Assembly: GCA_016280525.1 (NCBI GenBank)
Contig: JAEEGW010000267.1
Span: 1 to 22,604 of the forward strand
DNA: 22,604 bases
Origin: Clostridiales bacterium
GTDB taxonomy: Bacteria > Bacillota > Clostridia > Oscillospirales > CAG-272
Reading direction: 5' to 3'
Shown: piece after piece, positions 16,020 through 22,604 of the stretch
How the letters are laid out: each line of letters starts with the position of its first letter
How positions within the stretch are numbered: position 1 is the stretch's first letter
The notes under the pieces: model-generated
The model's input: only the letters and a program-made list of their open reading frames with translations
Told to the model about the DNA's origin: nothing
Databases searched by the model: none
Translations under genes and position numbers: made by a program

Positions 16020-17018
16020 TTACATGTGCGTCTTCGGGTCTGACGCGTCGCCCAGGTTCTGACCGACAACGTACAGGATTATGGTGATGATAGACGACAT
16101 GATGATCGGGCTCCAGTATTCAAAGCCCCACTGAGGAACAGCCATAAACGACTGAGTCTGCTGGATTATACGTCCGAGGGTCATATCCGAGATACCGAGA
16201 CCGATATAGGACAGATAAACCTCGTACGATATATACGACGGTATTTCCGCCGCTGCGAGCGTAACGATGACCGACGTCATGAACGGTAATATGTTCTTTA
16301 TCGTCAGACGGAATATGCTCGTGCCGAGGCAGCGCGACGCAAGGTTGTACTCACGGTCTCTTATGACTATGACCTGCGTACGGATAAAGTACGCTATGGC
16401 AAGCCAGCCGGTGACCGTCAAAGCGAATACCATTGTCCAGAAGCTTGGTGAAAGTATCTGTACGAACACCATTATGATAAGCGTGTACGGTATGTTTCCT
16501 ATTACGTTGTAAACTTCCGTCATAACTATATCAACTTTTTTGGAAAAGCCCCAGATAGCGCCGAGCAGTATGCCTATCGTCATATTGATGATAGCGCACA
16601 TGAATGCAAGCGATACCGATATACTTGAACCGTACCACAAAGCGTCAAACGTGGACTGACCGACGTCGCCGGTACCGAGTATCCATCTTAAGCTGAAACC
16701 GAATTTCTGAATCGCGTCGGCAGGCAGTAAGTGCTTTGCCGTGTTGTCCGCGGCGTTTATATTGTACATAACTTCCGCATTGAAGAAATATCCGGTTATA
16801 AGCGGGTATATGTATGCGAATATTATAACGATCGCCAGGAAAACAAGGAATACGATGTTCAGCTTCTTCTTGAAGAACACGCGGAAAACGGATTTCCAGT
16901 AAGAATAACGCGGTGCGGTGACTTTTTCCGATTCGTATAAGTTATTGTCATAGTGGGCAAACAGCTCTTCTTCGGAAAGCCCTGTTTCTTTTAAATCAAC
17001 AAGTTGTTCGTTTTGCAT
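16020..17018 (-). CDS. oppC: Oligopeptide ABC transporter permease, OppC/AmiD type
   Basis: This inner-membrane permease pairs with the OppB homologue to form the peptide channel. It has 332 residues: a cytoplasmic N-terminus of about 50, TM1 (KLNIVFLVFLAIVIIFAYIY), an outer loop ending in the family motif ILGTGDVGQSTFDALWYGS, and then five more membrane segments. The cytoplasmic EAA-type loop, EYNLASRCLGTSIFRLTIKN, docks to the ATPases. GGGGAGGT lies 4 nt before the ATG and only 2 bp separate it from the OppB gene, so the two are translated together. Length and motifs are ordinary for the family. Confidence 0.95.
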   Translation of the reverse strand: MQNEQLVDLKETGLSEEELFAHYDNNLYESEKVTAPRYSYWKSVFRVFFKKKLNIVFLVFLAIVIIFAYIYPLITGYFFNAEVMYNINAADNTAKHLLPADAIQKFGFSLRWILGTGDVGQSTFDALWYGSSISVSLAFMCAIINMTIGILLGAIWGFSKKVDIVMTEVYNVIGNIPYTLIIMVFVQILSPSFWTMVFALTVTGWLAIAYFIRTQVIVIRDREYNLASRCLGTSIFRLTIKNILPFMTSVIVTLAAAEIPSYISYEVYLSYIGLGISDMTLGRIIQQTQSFMAVPQWGFEYWSPIIMSSIITIILYVVGQNLGDASDPKTHM

Positions 17019-17020
17019 GT

Positions 17021-18589
17021 TTACCTCCCCTTAGACGTGAACGAAATTCTCGGGTCTATCGTCGCCATGAGAACGTCGCCCAAGATAAGTGACGTTACGG
17101 ACAGCAGCGCGTAGAACATCGCAACGCCGACTATCGCCGAGTTATCGTACGCCATAATAGCGTTGACAAGCATACCACCGGTACCCGGAACGGTGTAAAC
17201 ACGTTCTGTGATGATCGCGCCGACAAGCGAACCGAGTATCGTTCCCGGAATGCCGTGTACGATTATGATCATAGCGTTTTTCAGAATGTGCTTGCGGAAT
17301 ATCTCGCCCTCGGAAAGACCTCCGGAACGAGCGAACTTTACGTAGTCCGAGTTCTTCTGGTCTATCAAATATCTTCTTGACCATCTCATAAGTCCGCCTA
17401 TCGAAGGCAGAGCAAGCGAGACGATAGGAAGGATATACGCCGTGGGCGACCCGTCAAAGGTTATCGGCCACCCGTTCATGATACCTATCGCCCTGAACAT
17501 GAAGATGTACGCGAGCGAAGGAACCGCAATAATGAATATGATGTACGCCGTGCCTATCTTATCAAACCATTTGTCCTGATATCTGGACATCAGCAAGCCT
17601 ATCGGTATACCGAGCATATATGCGATCAATGATGCTATGATACCGATTATAAATGAATATCCCATCTTGGAAAGACCGTTCTTTTCGGTAACGGCAATAG
17701 TATAGTCGTCCGTATACCTCGTCTTGGTAAACAGACCGCCTAAATCTCTTGACCCTTCCGAATATTTGAGCGTGTGCATATCGTTTGCCGAATCCTCAAC
17801 AAACCCGGTGGGATAAATTGTTTGCGTTTTTACGATACTGCCCTGCGGCTGTATCATAGTATCCCATACGTCAATACCTTTGTTTATCGTGTACGATACA
17901 CCGAGGCTGATGGTTATGAGATTCTGATGAATATACGGGAATTTGTTGTCAAAGTATAAGAGGTATCTGTATTTCGTGCCGTTGCCCATGATAGCCGGGG
18001 AGAATTTCTCTCCTCCGTACGCCGGGTCGTGCAGCGTGAACGTAAGTCCTCTCTTCCCTTCAACTTCGCCTTTTGCGTAATGTATGTTATCTATACTTAC
18101 GATACCGGTAAAGTATTTGAACATACGAACGATGATAGGAACATTTTTGTACGCAAAAATCCTCTGTGATCCGCCCTTCGCAAGTGACTTGTTGGACTGG
18201 AGCACAGGATCGAGCCGCCCTACGATATAACCCTGCGACTCGTAATATTCCGTGAACTGCTTCACGTATTTGGCGACGAGTTCTGAATCCTCTTCCGCCG
18301 TTTTGCCTATTTTGACTGCCTCGTCTCTTGTGGCGGCGTCTATGTTGCCTTTTTCCACCTCTTCACTCAGCCAGTCGGAATAAGGCACGTAATTCAAATA
18401 GCCGTAATCTTCCCAGCACTGATACCTGTAAGAGATCTTATCGTTATTGTTCTTTTTCTGTATCAGCGGGTCCATCATGAAGATCTTGGTCTTGTCCACA
18501 GCGTTATAGACAAGAAGCATGACAGCCATAACGACTATCACCACGGATATAAGGCCGCGGATAATTCTTTTTATAAGATATTTACTCAT
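17021..18589 (-). CDS. oppB: Oligopeptide ABC transporter permease, OppB/AmiC type, long outer loop
   Basis: This is the second permease, 522 residues from ATG 18589. It has TM1 at about 8-30, an outer region of about 280 residues (31-310), then five membrane segments from about 314 on, with the EAA loop DYVKFARSGGLSEGEIFRKH (about 420-439). Common OppB proteins are about 310 residues; the long loop matches the pneumococcal AmiC type of about 500 residues, so it is a subfamily trait rather than a fusion. The loop holds LGVSYTINKGIDVWD, a block I associate with AmiC. I chose 18589 because AAAGGT lies 7 nt upstream; the frame opens at 18631, but that codon falls inside the GC-rich hairpin and adds MPPSPFDLYYKGIQ with no ribosome binding site. 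The loop probably contacts the substrate-binding protein. Confidence 0.95.
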   Translation of the reverse strand: MSKYLIKRIIRGLISVVIVVMAVMLLVYNAVDKTKIFMMDPLIQKKNNNDKISYRYQCWEDYGYLNYVPYSDWLSEEVEKGNIDAATRDEAVKIGKTAEEDSELVAKYVKQFTEYYESQGYIVGRLDPVLQSNKSLAKGGSQRIFAYKNVPIIVRMFKYFTGIVSIDNIHYAKGEVEGKRGLTFTLHDPAYGGEKFSPAIMGNGTKYRYLLYFDNKFPYIHQNLITISLGVSYTINKGIDVWDTMIQPQGSIVKTQTIYPTGFVEDSANDMHTLKYSEGSRDLGGLFTKTRYTDDYTIAVTEKNGLSKMGYSFIIGIIASLIAYMLGIPIGLLMSRYQDKWFDKIGTAYIIFIIAVPSLAYIFMFRAIGIMNGWPITFDGSPTAYILPIVSLALPSIGGLMRWSRRYLIDQKNSDYVKFARSGGLSEGEIFRKHILKNAMIIIVHGIPGTILGSLVGAIITERVYTVPGTGGMLVNAIMAYDNSAIVGVAMFYALLSVTSLILGDVLMATIDPRISFTSKGR

Positions 18590-18616
18590 TTGAATACCTT
18601 TATAATATAAATCGAA

Positions 18617-18642
18617 GGGAGAGGGGGGCAAGCCCCTCTCCC
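18617..18642 (-). terminator. GC-rich hairpin between SBP and permease genes
   Basis: On the minus strand GGGAGAGGGG and CCCCTCTCCC (plus-strand arms 18617-18626 and 18633-18642) form a perfect 10-bp stem with a 6-nt loop. No proper T-run follows (TTCGATTTAT). It lies 42 bp after the SBP stop and 27 bp before the OppB ATG. Such hairpins after binding-protein genes commonly cause partial termination or protect the upstream mRNA, giving more SBP than permease. Confidence 0.7.
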
Positions 18643-18684
18643 CCTATCGGTTAGTTATTTTTACTCAGTGGTCTTAGCTCTTTA

Positions 18685-20961
18685 TCAATAGATGCCGAGA
18701 ACGTGCGTCATATCGCCGTTGCCGTCAGGAAGCATGGTGTTGAGGTACGTTCTGGGATCGCCGTAGTCGGGGCCCCAACCGGATACGTCGTACATATCGT
18801 AGTTGACGTCTTTACCGGCGTCGCAGTAGTAACCTGCATAGTACCAACCATAGATGTCTTCGGTTGCAATGAGGTTGAGAACTACTTTGCCTTCAAGAAC
18901 TTTCTCAACGTTTTCTTTGAGGGCAGCAGCTCTTGCAGCGTAGTTCGGGTTAGCGGAGTAGTACGGATAGTCTATTGTGATCGGGTTCTCAGCGGAGACT
19001 GTGACGCCTGCAGCTGCGAGCTCTTCAATAGCCTTGGCAAGTTCTTCTTTTGCCTTCTCGGGCAGATACCAGCCGTCGAAGCCGTCGGATGAACCGTCGC
19101 CGTCACCACCGGTCGGATTCCATACCGTTACAGGGGATCCGTCAGCTTTGAGCTGAGCCTGGAGGATCTCGCCGTAGTACGTGCCGGCCTTGAACGTGGT
19201 GGACGTGCCGCCTATATCAACCGTTACGTCTCTCGTCAGCTTAACGAAAGTACCGGGAGTGTAGGTATTTCTTACGGAGTCAAGTTTTACGTTGTCACCG
19301 ACCATAATGGAGTTGTACTGAGCTCTGTCTATGGAGTACAGGAATGCAAGTCTGAAGTGGAGATTGCTCATAGCAGCCTTTGTTTCAGCCTTCTGAGTAT
19401 CGTTCTTCGGAGATTCCATACCGTATTCTTCGATAGTTACGTAGTTCTGTCTGTCGAGGTTCATGAATCCGCAGTAGGAAGTTGCATCCGTACCGGAAAC
19501 GTAGATGTTAGCCTCGAAGCCGTCGTTAACAGCCATCGGTCTGGTCGTGGTGTTGAGGGATACGCCGTCCATAGTGCCCTGTTTAACGTCGAGGTAAGCC
19601 TTTGTTACGTCGGAACCGTCGTTGTAATTCCAGGTGATCTTGTTGATGTTGACGTATTCTTTGTTGTAGTAATTCAGGTTAGCAGTGTATTCGATCTTGT
19701 TCTTGGAAGTGAAATTGGTGATTATGTACGGACCGCAGTAGAGTATGTGGCTCGGGTCTATGCCGTATTCGGAATCTTCAGCTTCACCGCCCTGAGCTGC
19801 GAAGTAATCAGCATTCAGCGGAGCGAAGGGGTTGTAACCGAACATCGTGATGAAGTAGGAAGTCGGTTTTTCGAGTGTGTATTGGAGGGTGTAGTTGTCA
19901 ACAGCTTTGACGCCGACTTCTGCGAAATCGGTGATCTCACCGGCGAGGTATTCGTGAGCGTTCTTGATTATGCCGTCAACGAGATACTCTGTGCCGCCCT
20001 TGCAGTCGAACAGGTGCTTCATACCGGTTACGAAGTCGTTAGCAGTAACTTCCGCATATTCGGAACCGTCCTGAGTATACCACTTAACGCCCTGACGGAG
20101 CGTGAAGGTGTAGGTCAGACCGTCTTCGGAAACAGTGTAGCCTGTTGCAAGAAGGGGAACCATACGGCCTTCGTTGTCGTATTCATAAAGTCCGTCGAAA
20201 GTACCCGCGATCGCCTCGGCATCAGCCGCACGGTAGGTGTGAAGGATATCCCAAGTCTTCGGGTCGGAGCTGAAGGCGGTGTTGTAGGTATCCTTGAAGG
20301 TGTAGCCTTTTTCGGTCAGATATGCCTTGGCTACGTCATAGTATGTACCTGTGCCTTTAACTTCAACATATTTTGCTTTGAGGGCGTCTCTGTCAGCCTT
20401 GGTCAGCAGTTCGTTGCAAACGAGCATGGTGTAAAGTCTGTCATTGTCGTTGCCCCAGAGAGCGTTCGATACGGTGTAAGGAACAACTCTGTTTATGGCT
20501 TCACGACCGCCGGAGGTGGTTGTGGGCAGGAAAGCGCCGCTTTCAAGCAGTTTCGCTTCTGCCATAGCCATAAGTACGTACTTACCGGAAACGTCGGGTT
20601 CGGAGTTCGCAGCGAGCAGATATTTGTAGAACTCGCCGAGAGCTGCGGAATAAACTTTCCAGTCGTTGTCGTCCGCCTCGTGCTGGAGAGCATCGTAAGC
20701 GGAGAAGTCCGGTGTAAGAGCAAGAGCTCCGGTTTCGGAGGAAGCGCTCTTATCATCGATCGTCAGAGTGGGTCTGACATTGGCGTCTACGGGCTGTTCG
20801 CCGCCGTTGTCGGTAGTAGCCTCACTGTTATCGTCTGTTGTCGGTGTTGTACCGGACTCAACGAGAGTGGTATCTGCCGGCGTGGTAACGCAGCCTGCCA
20901 TGATGCCAACCAGCATTGCAAGTGCCAGAAGTATGCTGAGCAGCTTTGCAAATTTCTTCAT
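18685..20961 (-). CDS. oppA: Peptide-binding lipoprotein, AmiA/OppA family, apparently circularly permuted
   Basis: This lipoprotein captures peptides outside the cell for the importer. Its 758 residues begin with a lipoprotein signal (KLLSILLALAMLVGIMAGC, lipidated Cys24) and a Thr/Asp/Glu-rich linker (25-80). Residues about 220-758 follow the AmiA/AliA order: DGLTYTFTLRQGVKW (280-294), GSEYAEVTANDFVTGMKH (299-316), VGVKAVDNYTLQYTLEKP (349-366), FRLAFLYSIDRAQY (536-549) and WGPDYGDPRTYL (729-740). The protein then stops 18 residues later, where relatives continue for about 120-140 residues. That missing part appears at 103-205 instead: KYVLMAMAEAKLLESGAFLP, INRVVPYTVSNALWG and LLTKADRDALKAKY. 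AAGGAG precedes the ATG, and a strong promoter lies about 140 bp upstream. No sequence after the stop resembles a lost C-terminus. SBP family is firm; permutation is inferred from recalled relatives. Confidence 0.95.
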   Translation of the reverse strand: MKKFAKLLSILLALAMLVGIMAGCVTTPADTTLVESGTTPTTDDNSEATTDNGGEQPVDANVRPTLTIDDKSASSETGALALTPDFSAYDALQHEADDNDWKVYSAALGEFYKYLLAANSEPDVSGKYVLMAMAEAKLLESGAFLPTTTSGGREAINRVVPYTVSNALWGNDNDRLYTMLVCNELLTKADRDALKAKYVEVKGTGTYYDVAKAYLTEKGYTFKDTYNTAFSSDPKTWDILHTYRAADAEAIAGTFDGLYEYDNEGRMVPLLATGYTVSEDGLTYTFTLRQGVKWYTQDGSEYAEVTANDFVTGMKHLFDCKGGTEYLVDGIIKNAHEYLAGEITDFAEVGVKAVDNYTLQYTLEKPTSYFITMFGYNPFAPLNADYFAAQGGEAEDSEYGIDPSHILYCGPYIITNFTSKNKIEYTANLNYYNKEYVNINKITWNYNDGSDVTKAYLDVKQGTMDGVSLNTTTRPMAVNDGFEANIYVSGTDATSYCGFMNLDRQNYVTIEEYGMESPKNDTQKAETKAAMSNLHFRLAFLYSIDRAQYNSIMVGDNVKLDSVRNTYTPGTFVKLTRDVTVDIGGTSTTFKAGTYYGEILQAQLKADGSPVTVWNPTGGDGDGSSDGFDGWYLPEKAKEELAKAIEELAAAGVTVSAENPITIDYPYYSANPNYAARAAALKENVEKVLEGKVVLNLIATEDIYGWYYAGYYCDAGKDVNYDMYDVSGWGPDYGDPRTYLNTMLPDGNGDMTHVLGIY

Positions 20962-21061
20962 GTGTTTTTTCTCCTTTTTATTTTTTTTAATTAAATTTCT
21001 AAGGACAATGCCACAGGAAATTTGATTACTAAATTATAAATTTGCAATTTCAGTGCTGCCG

Positions 21062-21080
21062 TTTTGTCAAGGCGACAAAA
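21062..21080. promoter_or_regulatory. Inverted repeat in SBP operon leader, possible operator
   Basis: TTTTGTC (21062-21068), AAGGC and GACAAAA (21074-21080) form a perfect 7-bp-arm dyad about 25 nt downstream of the predicted SBP transcript start. The position suits a repressor site or a small leader hairpin. It does not match a regulator box I know well. Confidence 0.4.
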
Positions 21081-21103
21081 AAACACTAAAATCACTTTGG
21101 TGT

Positions 21104-21132
21104 ATTATATCATAATTTTTCGCTTTTGTAAA
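21104..21132 (-). promoter_or_regulatory. Sigma-A promoter of the peptide importer operon
   Basis: On the minus strand TTTACA (21127-21132), a 17-bp spacer and a perfect TATAAT (21104-21109) form a near-consensus promoter. The transcript would start near 21097, giving a leader of about 135 nt before the SBP ATG. Confidence 0.8.
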
Positions 21133-21377
21133 TCCCTTTTGCCTTGAAAATTGTAAATGTTTTTTTAAGTTGTTTTATATTTATTGGTAATTTGTTTTAA
21201 TATTTATTAAAAACTACCTTTATTCATTTTATTATATAGTATAAGCGTTTTTTTCTCCGCCCGCCGAAAAACTGCATTATATTATTATGGAATAATATAA
21301 TATAAAGGATTTGAACGTTGAAATATTCATATTTGTTATGTAGAATGGAGTTGATAAAGCTGAAAGGATATAACGAT

Positions 21378-22205
21378 ATGGCTGTTGATAAAACGCTTAA
21401 GCCCGAGGATTATGAAGAGCCGGCATGTGTGCTCTGCATGGACGACAAGGACGTCAAACCGATAGATACGCGCAGGTTTATTGAAAAGCTTGATTCATAT
21501 TATGCAAAAAACGACTATGAAGGCGCTGAAAGGCATCTGAAATACTGGCTGTCCGAGGCGATATCCGGTAATGACCTGCGCGGTCAGTTCACCGTTTATA
21601 ACGAAATGATGGGCATATACCGCAAGACCGGCAGATATGACAAGGCGATCGCGGCGACGGAAAAAGCGCTTTTTTTGATCACTTTGCTCGGAATAGAAGA
21701 CACCGCCGCGGCGGGGACCGCGTACGTAAACGCGGCTACTGTATATAAGACTTACGCTATGTCAAAAAAAGCTCTGCCCCTTTTTGAAAAAGCAAAGGCG
21801 ATATACGAAAAAACGCTCAGGGAAAACGACAGCCGCACGGGCGGGCTTTACAACAATATGGCGCTGTCGCTTTCCGACCTTCACAGATACGATGAAGCTG
21901 TTGAATATTATATAAAGGCGATAGATATAATGTTGAAAAACGAAAACGGTGAGCTTGAGGCGGCCATATCGTATCTGAACATGGCAAATGCAAAGGAGGC
22001 GCAGATCGGCGCAGAGGCTGCGGAGGAATTCATATCAGACTGCGTTGAAAAGGCAAAGCAGCTGATAGACACGCCGACGCTGAAAAGAGACGGATATTAC
22101 GCGTTCGTATGCGACAAATGCGCTCCGACGTTTGAATATTATGGATACTTTTTATACGCTATTGAATTAAAGGAGACGGCAAGGAAGATATATGAAAGGG
22201 CTTGA
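21378..22205 (+). CDS. Tetratricopeptide-repeat protein
   Basis: The 275-residue protein is built from helix pairs of the tetratricopeptide type and probably acts as a cytoplasmic scaffold. Clear repeats are VYNEMMGIYRKTGRYDKAIA, YVNAATVYKTYAMSKKALPL, LYNNMALSLSDLHRYDEAVE and a weaker AISYLNMANAKEAQIGAEAA; the N-terminal 45 residues are acidic and hold two Cys (ACVLCMDD). I chose ATG 21378 because AAAGGA lies 9 nt upstream. The frame is open from a TTG at 21318 with a further ATG at 21345, but neither has a good ribosome binding site. The stop overlaps the next gene by 14 bp, so the TPR protein and the DUF4037 protein are translated together and may work together. Repeat architecture is clear; the specific role is unknown. 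Confidence 0.87.
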   Translation: MAVDKTLKPEDYEEPACVLCMDDKDVKPIDTRRFIEKLDSYYAKNDYEGAERHLKYWLSEAISGNDLRGQFTVYNEMMGIYRKTGRYDKAIAATEKALFLITLLGIEDTAAAGTAYVNAATVYKTYAMSKKALPLFEKAKAIYEKTLRENDSRTGGLYNNMALSLSDLHRYDEAVEYYIKAIDIMLKNENGELEAAISYLNMANAKEAQIGAEAAEEFISDCVEKAKQLIDTPTLKRDGYYAFVCDKCAPTFEYYGYFLYAIELKETARKIYERA

Positions 22206-22604
22206 ATTATCAAAAGCGTATTATACGCAGTTCGGCAAACCGATGCTGGTATCTGATTTTGCAGAGCTTTTGCCGCATATCGCCGTCGGGCTTTGCGGGT
22301 CTGGGTCCGAGTGCTTCGGCTACGATGATGAAGTATCAACAGATCACGATTTTGAGCCGGGGTTCTGTATATTTCTGCCGGGCGAGGACGCCATAGACAG
22401 AAAAGCCGCGTTTCAGCTTGAACGCGCATACGCAAAGCTGCCGAAGGAGTTTATGGGATATACGCGCCAGGCTGTCAGTCCGGTGGGCGGAAGCCGCCGC
22501 GGCGTTATACGCATAAACGAGTTTTTAAAGGACAGGACCGGACGGGATGACGGGATGCTCGACACGGATCAATGGCTTCTGATACCGGAATACGCGCTTG
22601 CAGA
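22192..22604 (+). CDS. DUF4037 nucleotidyltransferase-like protein, N-terminal part
   Basis: The frame is open from ATG 22192 to the right edge, 137 codons. MKGLELSKAYYTQFGKPML, then IAVGLCGSGSECFGYDDEVS followed by DHDFEPGFCIFLP, is the typical N-terminus of DUF4037 proteins. The GSGSECFGYDDE and DHDFEPG blocks place a Gly-Ser pair followed by a D-x-D pair, as in the polymerase-beta nucleotidyltransferase fold, so a nucleotidyl-transfer activity is plausible but unproven. AAGGA lies about 6 nt before the ATG, and the gene overlaps the end of the TPR gene. The C-terminal part is outside the window. Confidence 0.85.
   Translation, partial: MKGLELSKAYYTQFGKPMLVSDFAELLPHIAVGLCGSGSECFGYDDEVSTDHDFEPGFCIFLPGEDAIDRKAAFQLERAYAKLPKEFMGYTRQAVSPVGGSRRGVIRINEFLKDRTGRDDGMLDTDQWLLIPEYALA

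Larger units (their letters stand above)
20962..21377. other. AT-rich divergent intergenic region
   Basis: This gene-free stretch of about 415 bp separates the divergent SBP and TPR genes. It contains the SBP promoter, a 19-bp dyad in the predicted SBP leader and long A/T runs. For the TPR gene I see a TATAAT at 21296-21301, but its -35 (TGCATT at 21273-21278) is poor, so no plus-strand promoter is called. I see no riboswitch, small RNA or further gene that I can support. Confidence 0.6.

Noticed and set aside
17021..18589. OppB gene as a fusion because of its 522-residue length
   Set aside because: The long outer loop is a known trait of AmiC-type permeases, so it is ordinary for this subfamily.
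18590..18631. Earlier OppB start at 18631
   Set aside because: The codon lies inside the GC-rich hairpin, has no ribosome binding site and adds a non-family peptide; 18589 has AAAGGT.
18601..18684. Possible lost C-terminus of the SBP downstream of its stop, as a frameshift
   Set aside because: The 84 bp after the stop carry stops in frame and a hairpin and encode nothing like the missing lobe segment; the segment is found at the N-terminus instead.
19357..20994. Long open frame of 545 codons on the plus strand opposite the SBP gene
   Set aside because: It has no ribosome binding site, is Val/Ser/Cys-rich as expected of an antisense reading, and matches no family, while the minus-strand reading is a clear peptide-binding lipoprotein.
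21279..21320. Plus-strand promoter for the TPR gene around TATAAT 21296-21301
   Set aside because: The matching -35 position reads TGCATT, too poor to call.

Overview
The window looks like a chromosomal segment of an anaerobic Bacillota (Clostridia-like) bacterium. The reasons are oxygen-sensitive class III ribonucleotide reductase genes, the Gram-positive gene order gdpP-rplI-dnaB followed by tilS-hpt-ftsH, AGGAGG-type ribosome binding sites, near-consensus sigma-A promoters with 17-bp spacers, and a lipoprotein-type substrate-binding protein. I saw no tRNA, rRNA, CRISPR array, insertion sequence or phage gene. No genus can be named from the sequence alone.

Layout. (1) 1-2330: on the minus strand, nrdG (activase) lies upstream of nrdD (reductase, running off the left edge). 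Each has its own promoter, and the nrdD promoter carries a tandem pair of NrdR-type boxes. (2) 2260-11553: a plus-strand housekeeping run driven by a promoter divergent from nrdG. It reads gdpP (c-di-AMP phosphodiesterase), rplI, dnaB, tilS (TTG start inside the end of dnaB), hpt, ftsH, and an unrecognised 413-residue protein, closed by a perfect bidirectional terminator. (3) 11605-12843: a minus-strand single-pass membrane protein with a divergent ApbE-like outer domain. (4) 12918-21132: a minus-strand five-gene oligopeptide ABC importer operon, SBP-OppB-OppC-OppD-OppF, of the pneumococcal Ami type. (5) 21378-22604: a plus-strand TPR protein overlapping the start of a DUF4037 nucleotidyltransferase-like gene cut by the right edge.

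The importer is the most unusual part. Its substrate-binding lipoprotein appears circularly permuted: the roughly 120 residues that normally end an AmiA/AliA/OppA protein sit just after the signal peptide and linker, and the protein stops where that segment would normally begin. The OppD-type ATPase carries an insertion of about 245 residues between Walker A and the Q-loop. The OppF-type ATPase has a C-terminal tail with two predicted membrane helices. Neither ATPase keeps the usual C-terminal cysteine motif. The two membrane permeases look conventional for the Ami type, including the very long outer loop of the OppB homologue. Together these suggest a remodelled but probably working peptide importer, with SBP output possibly separated from permease output by a strong GC-rich hairpin after the SBP gene.
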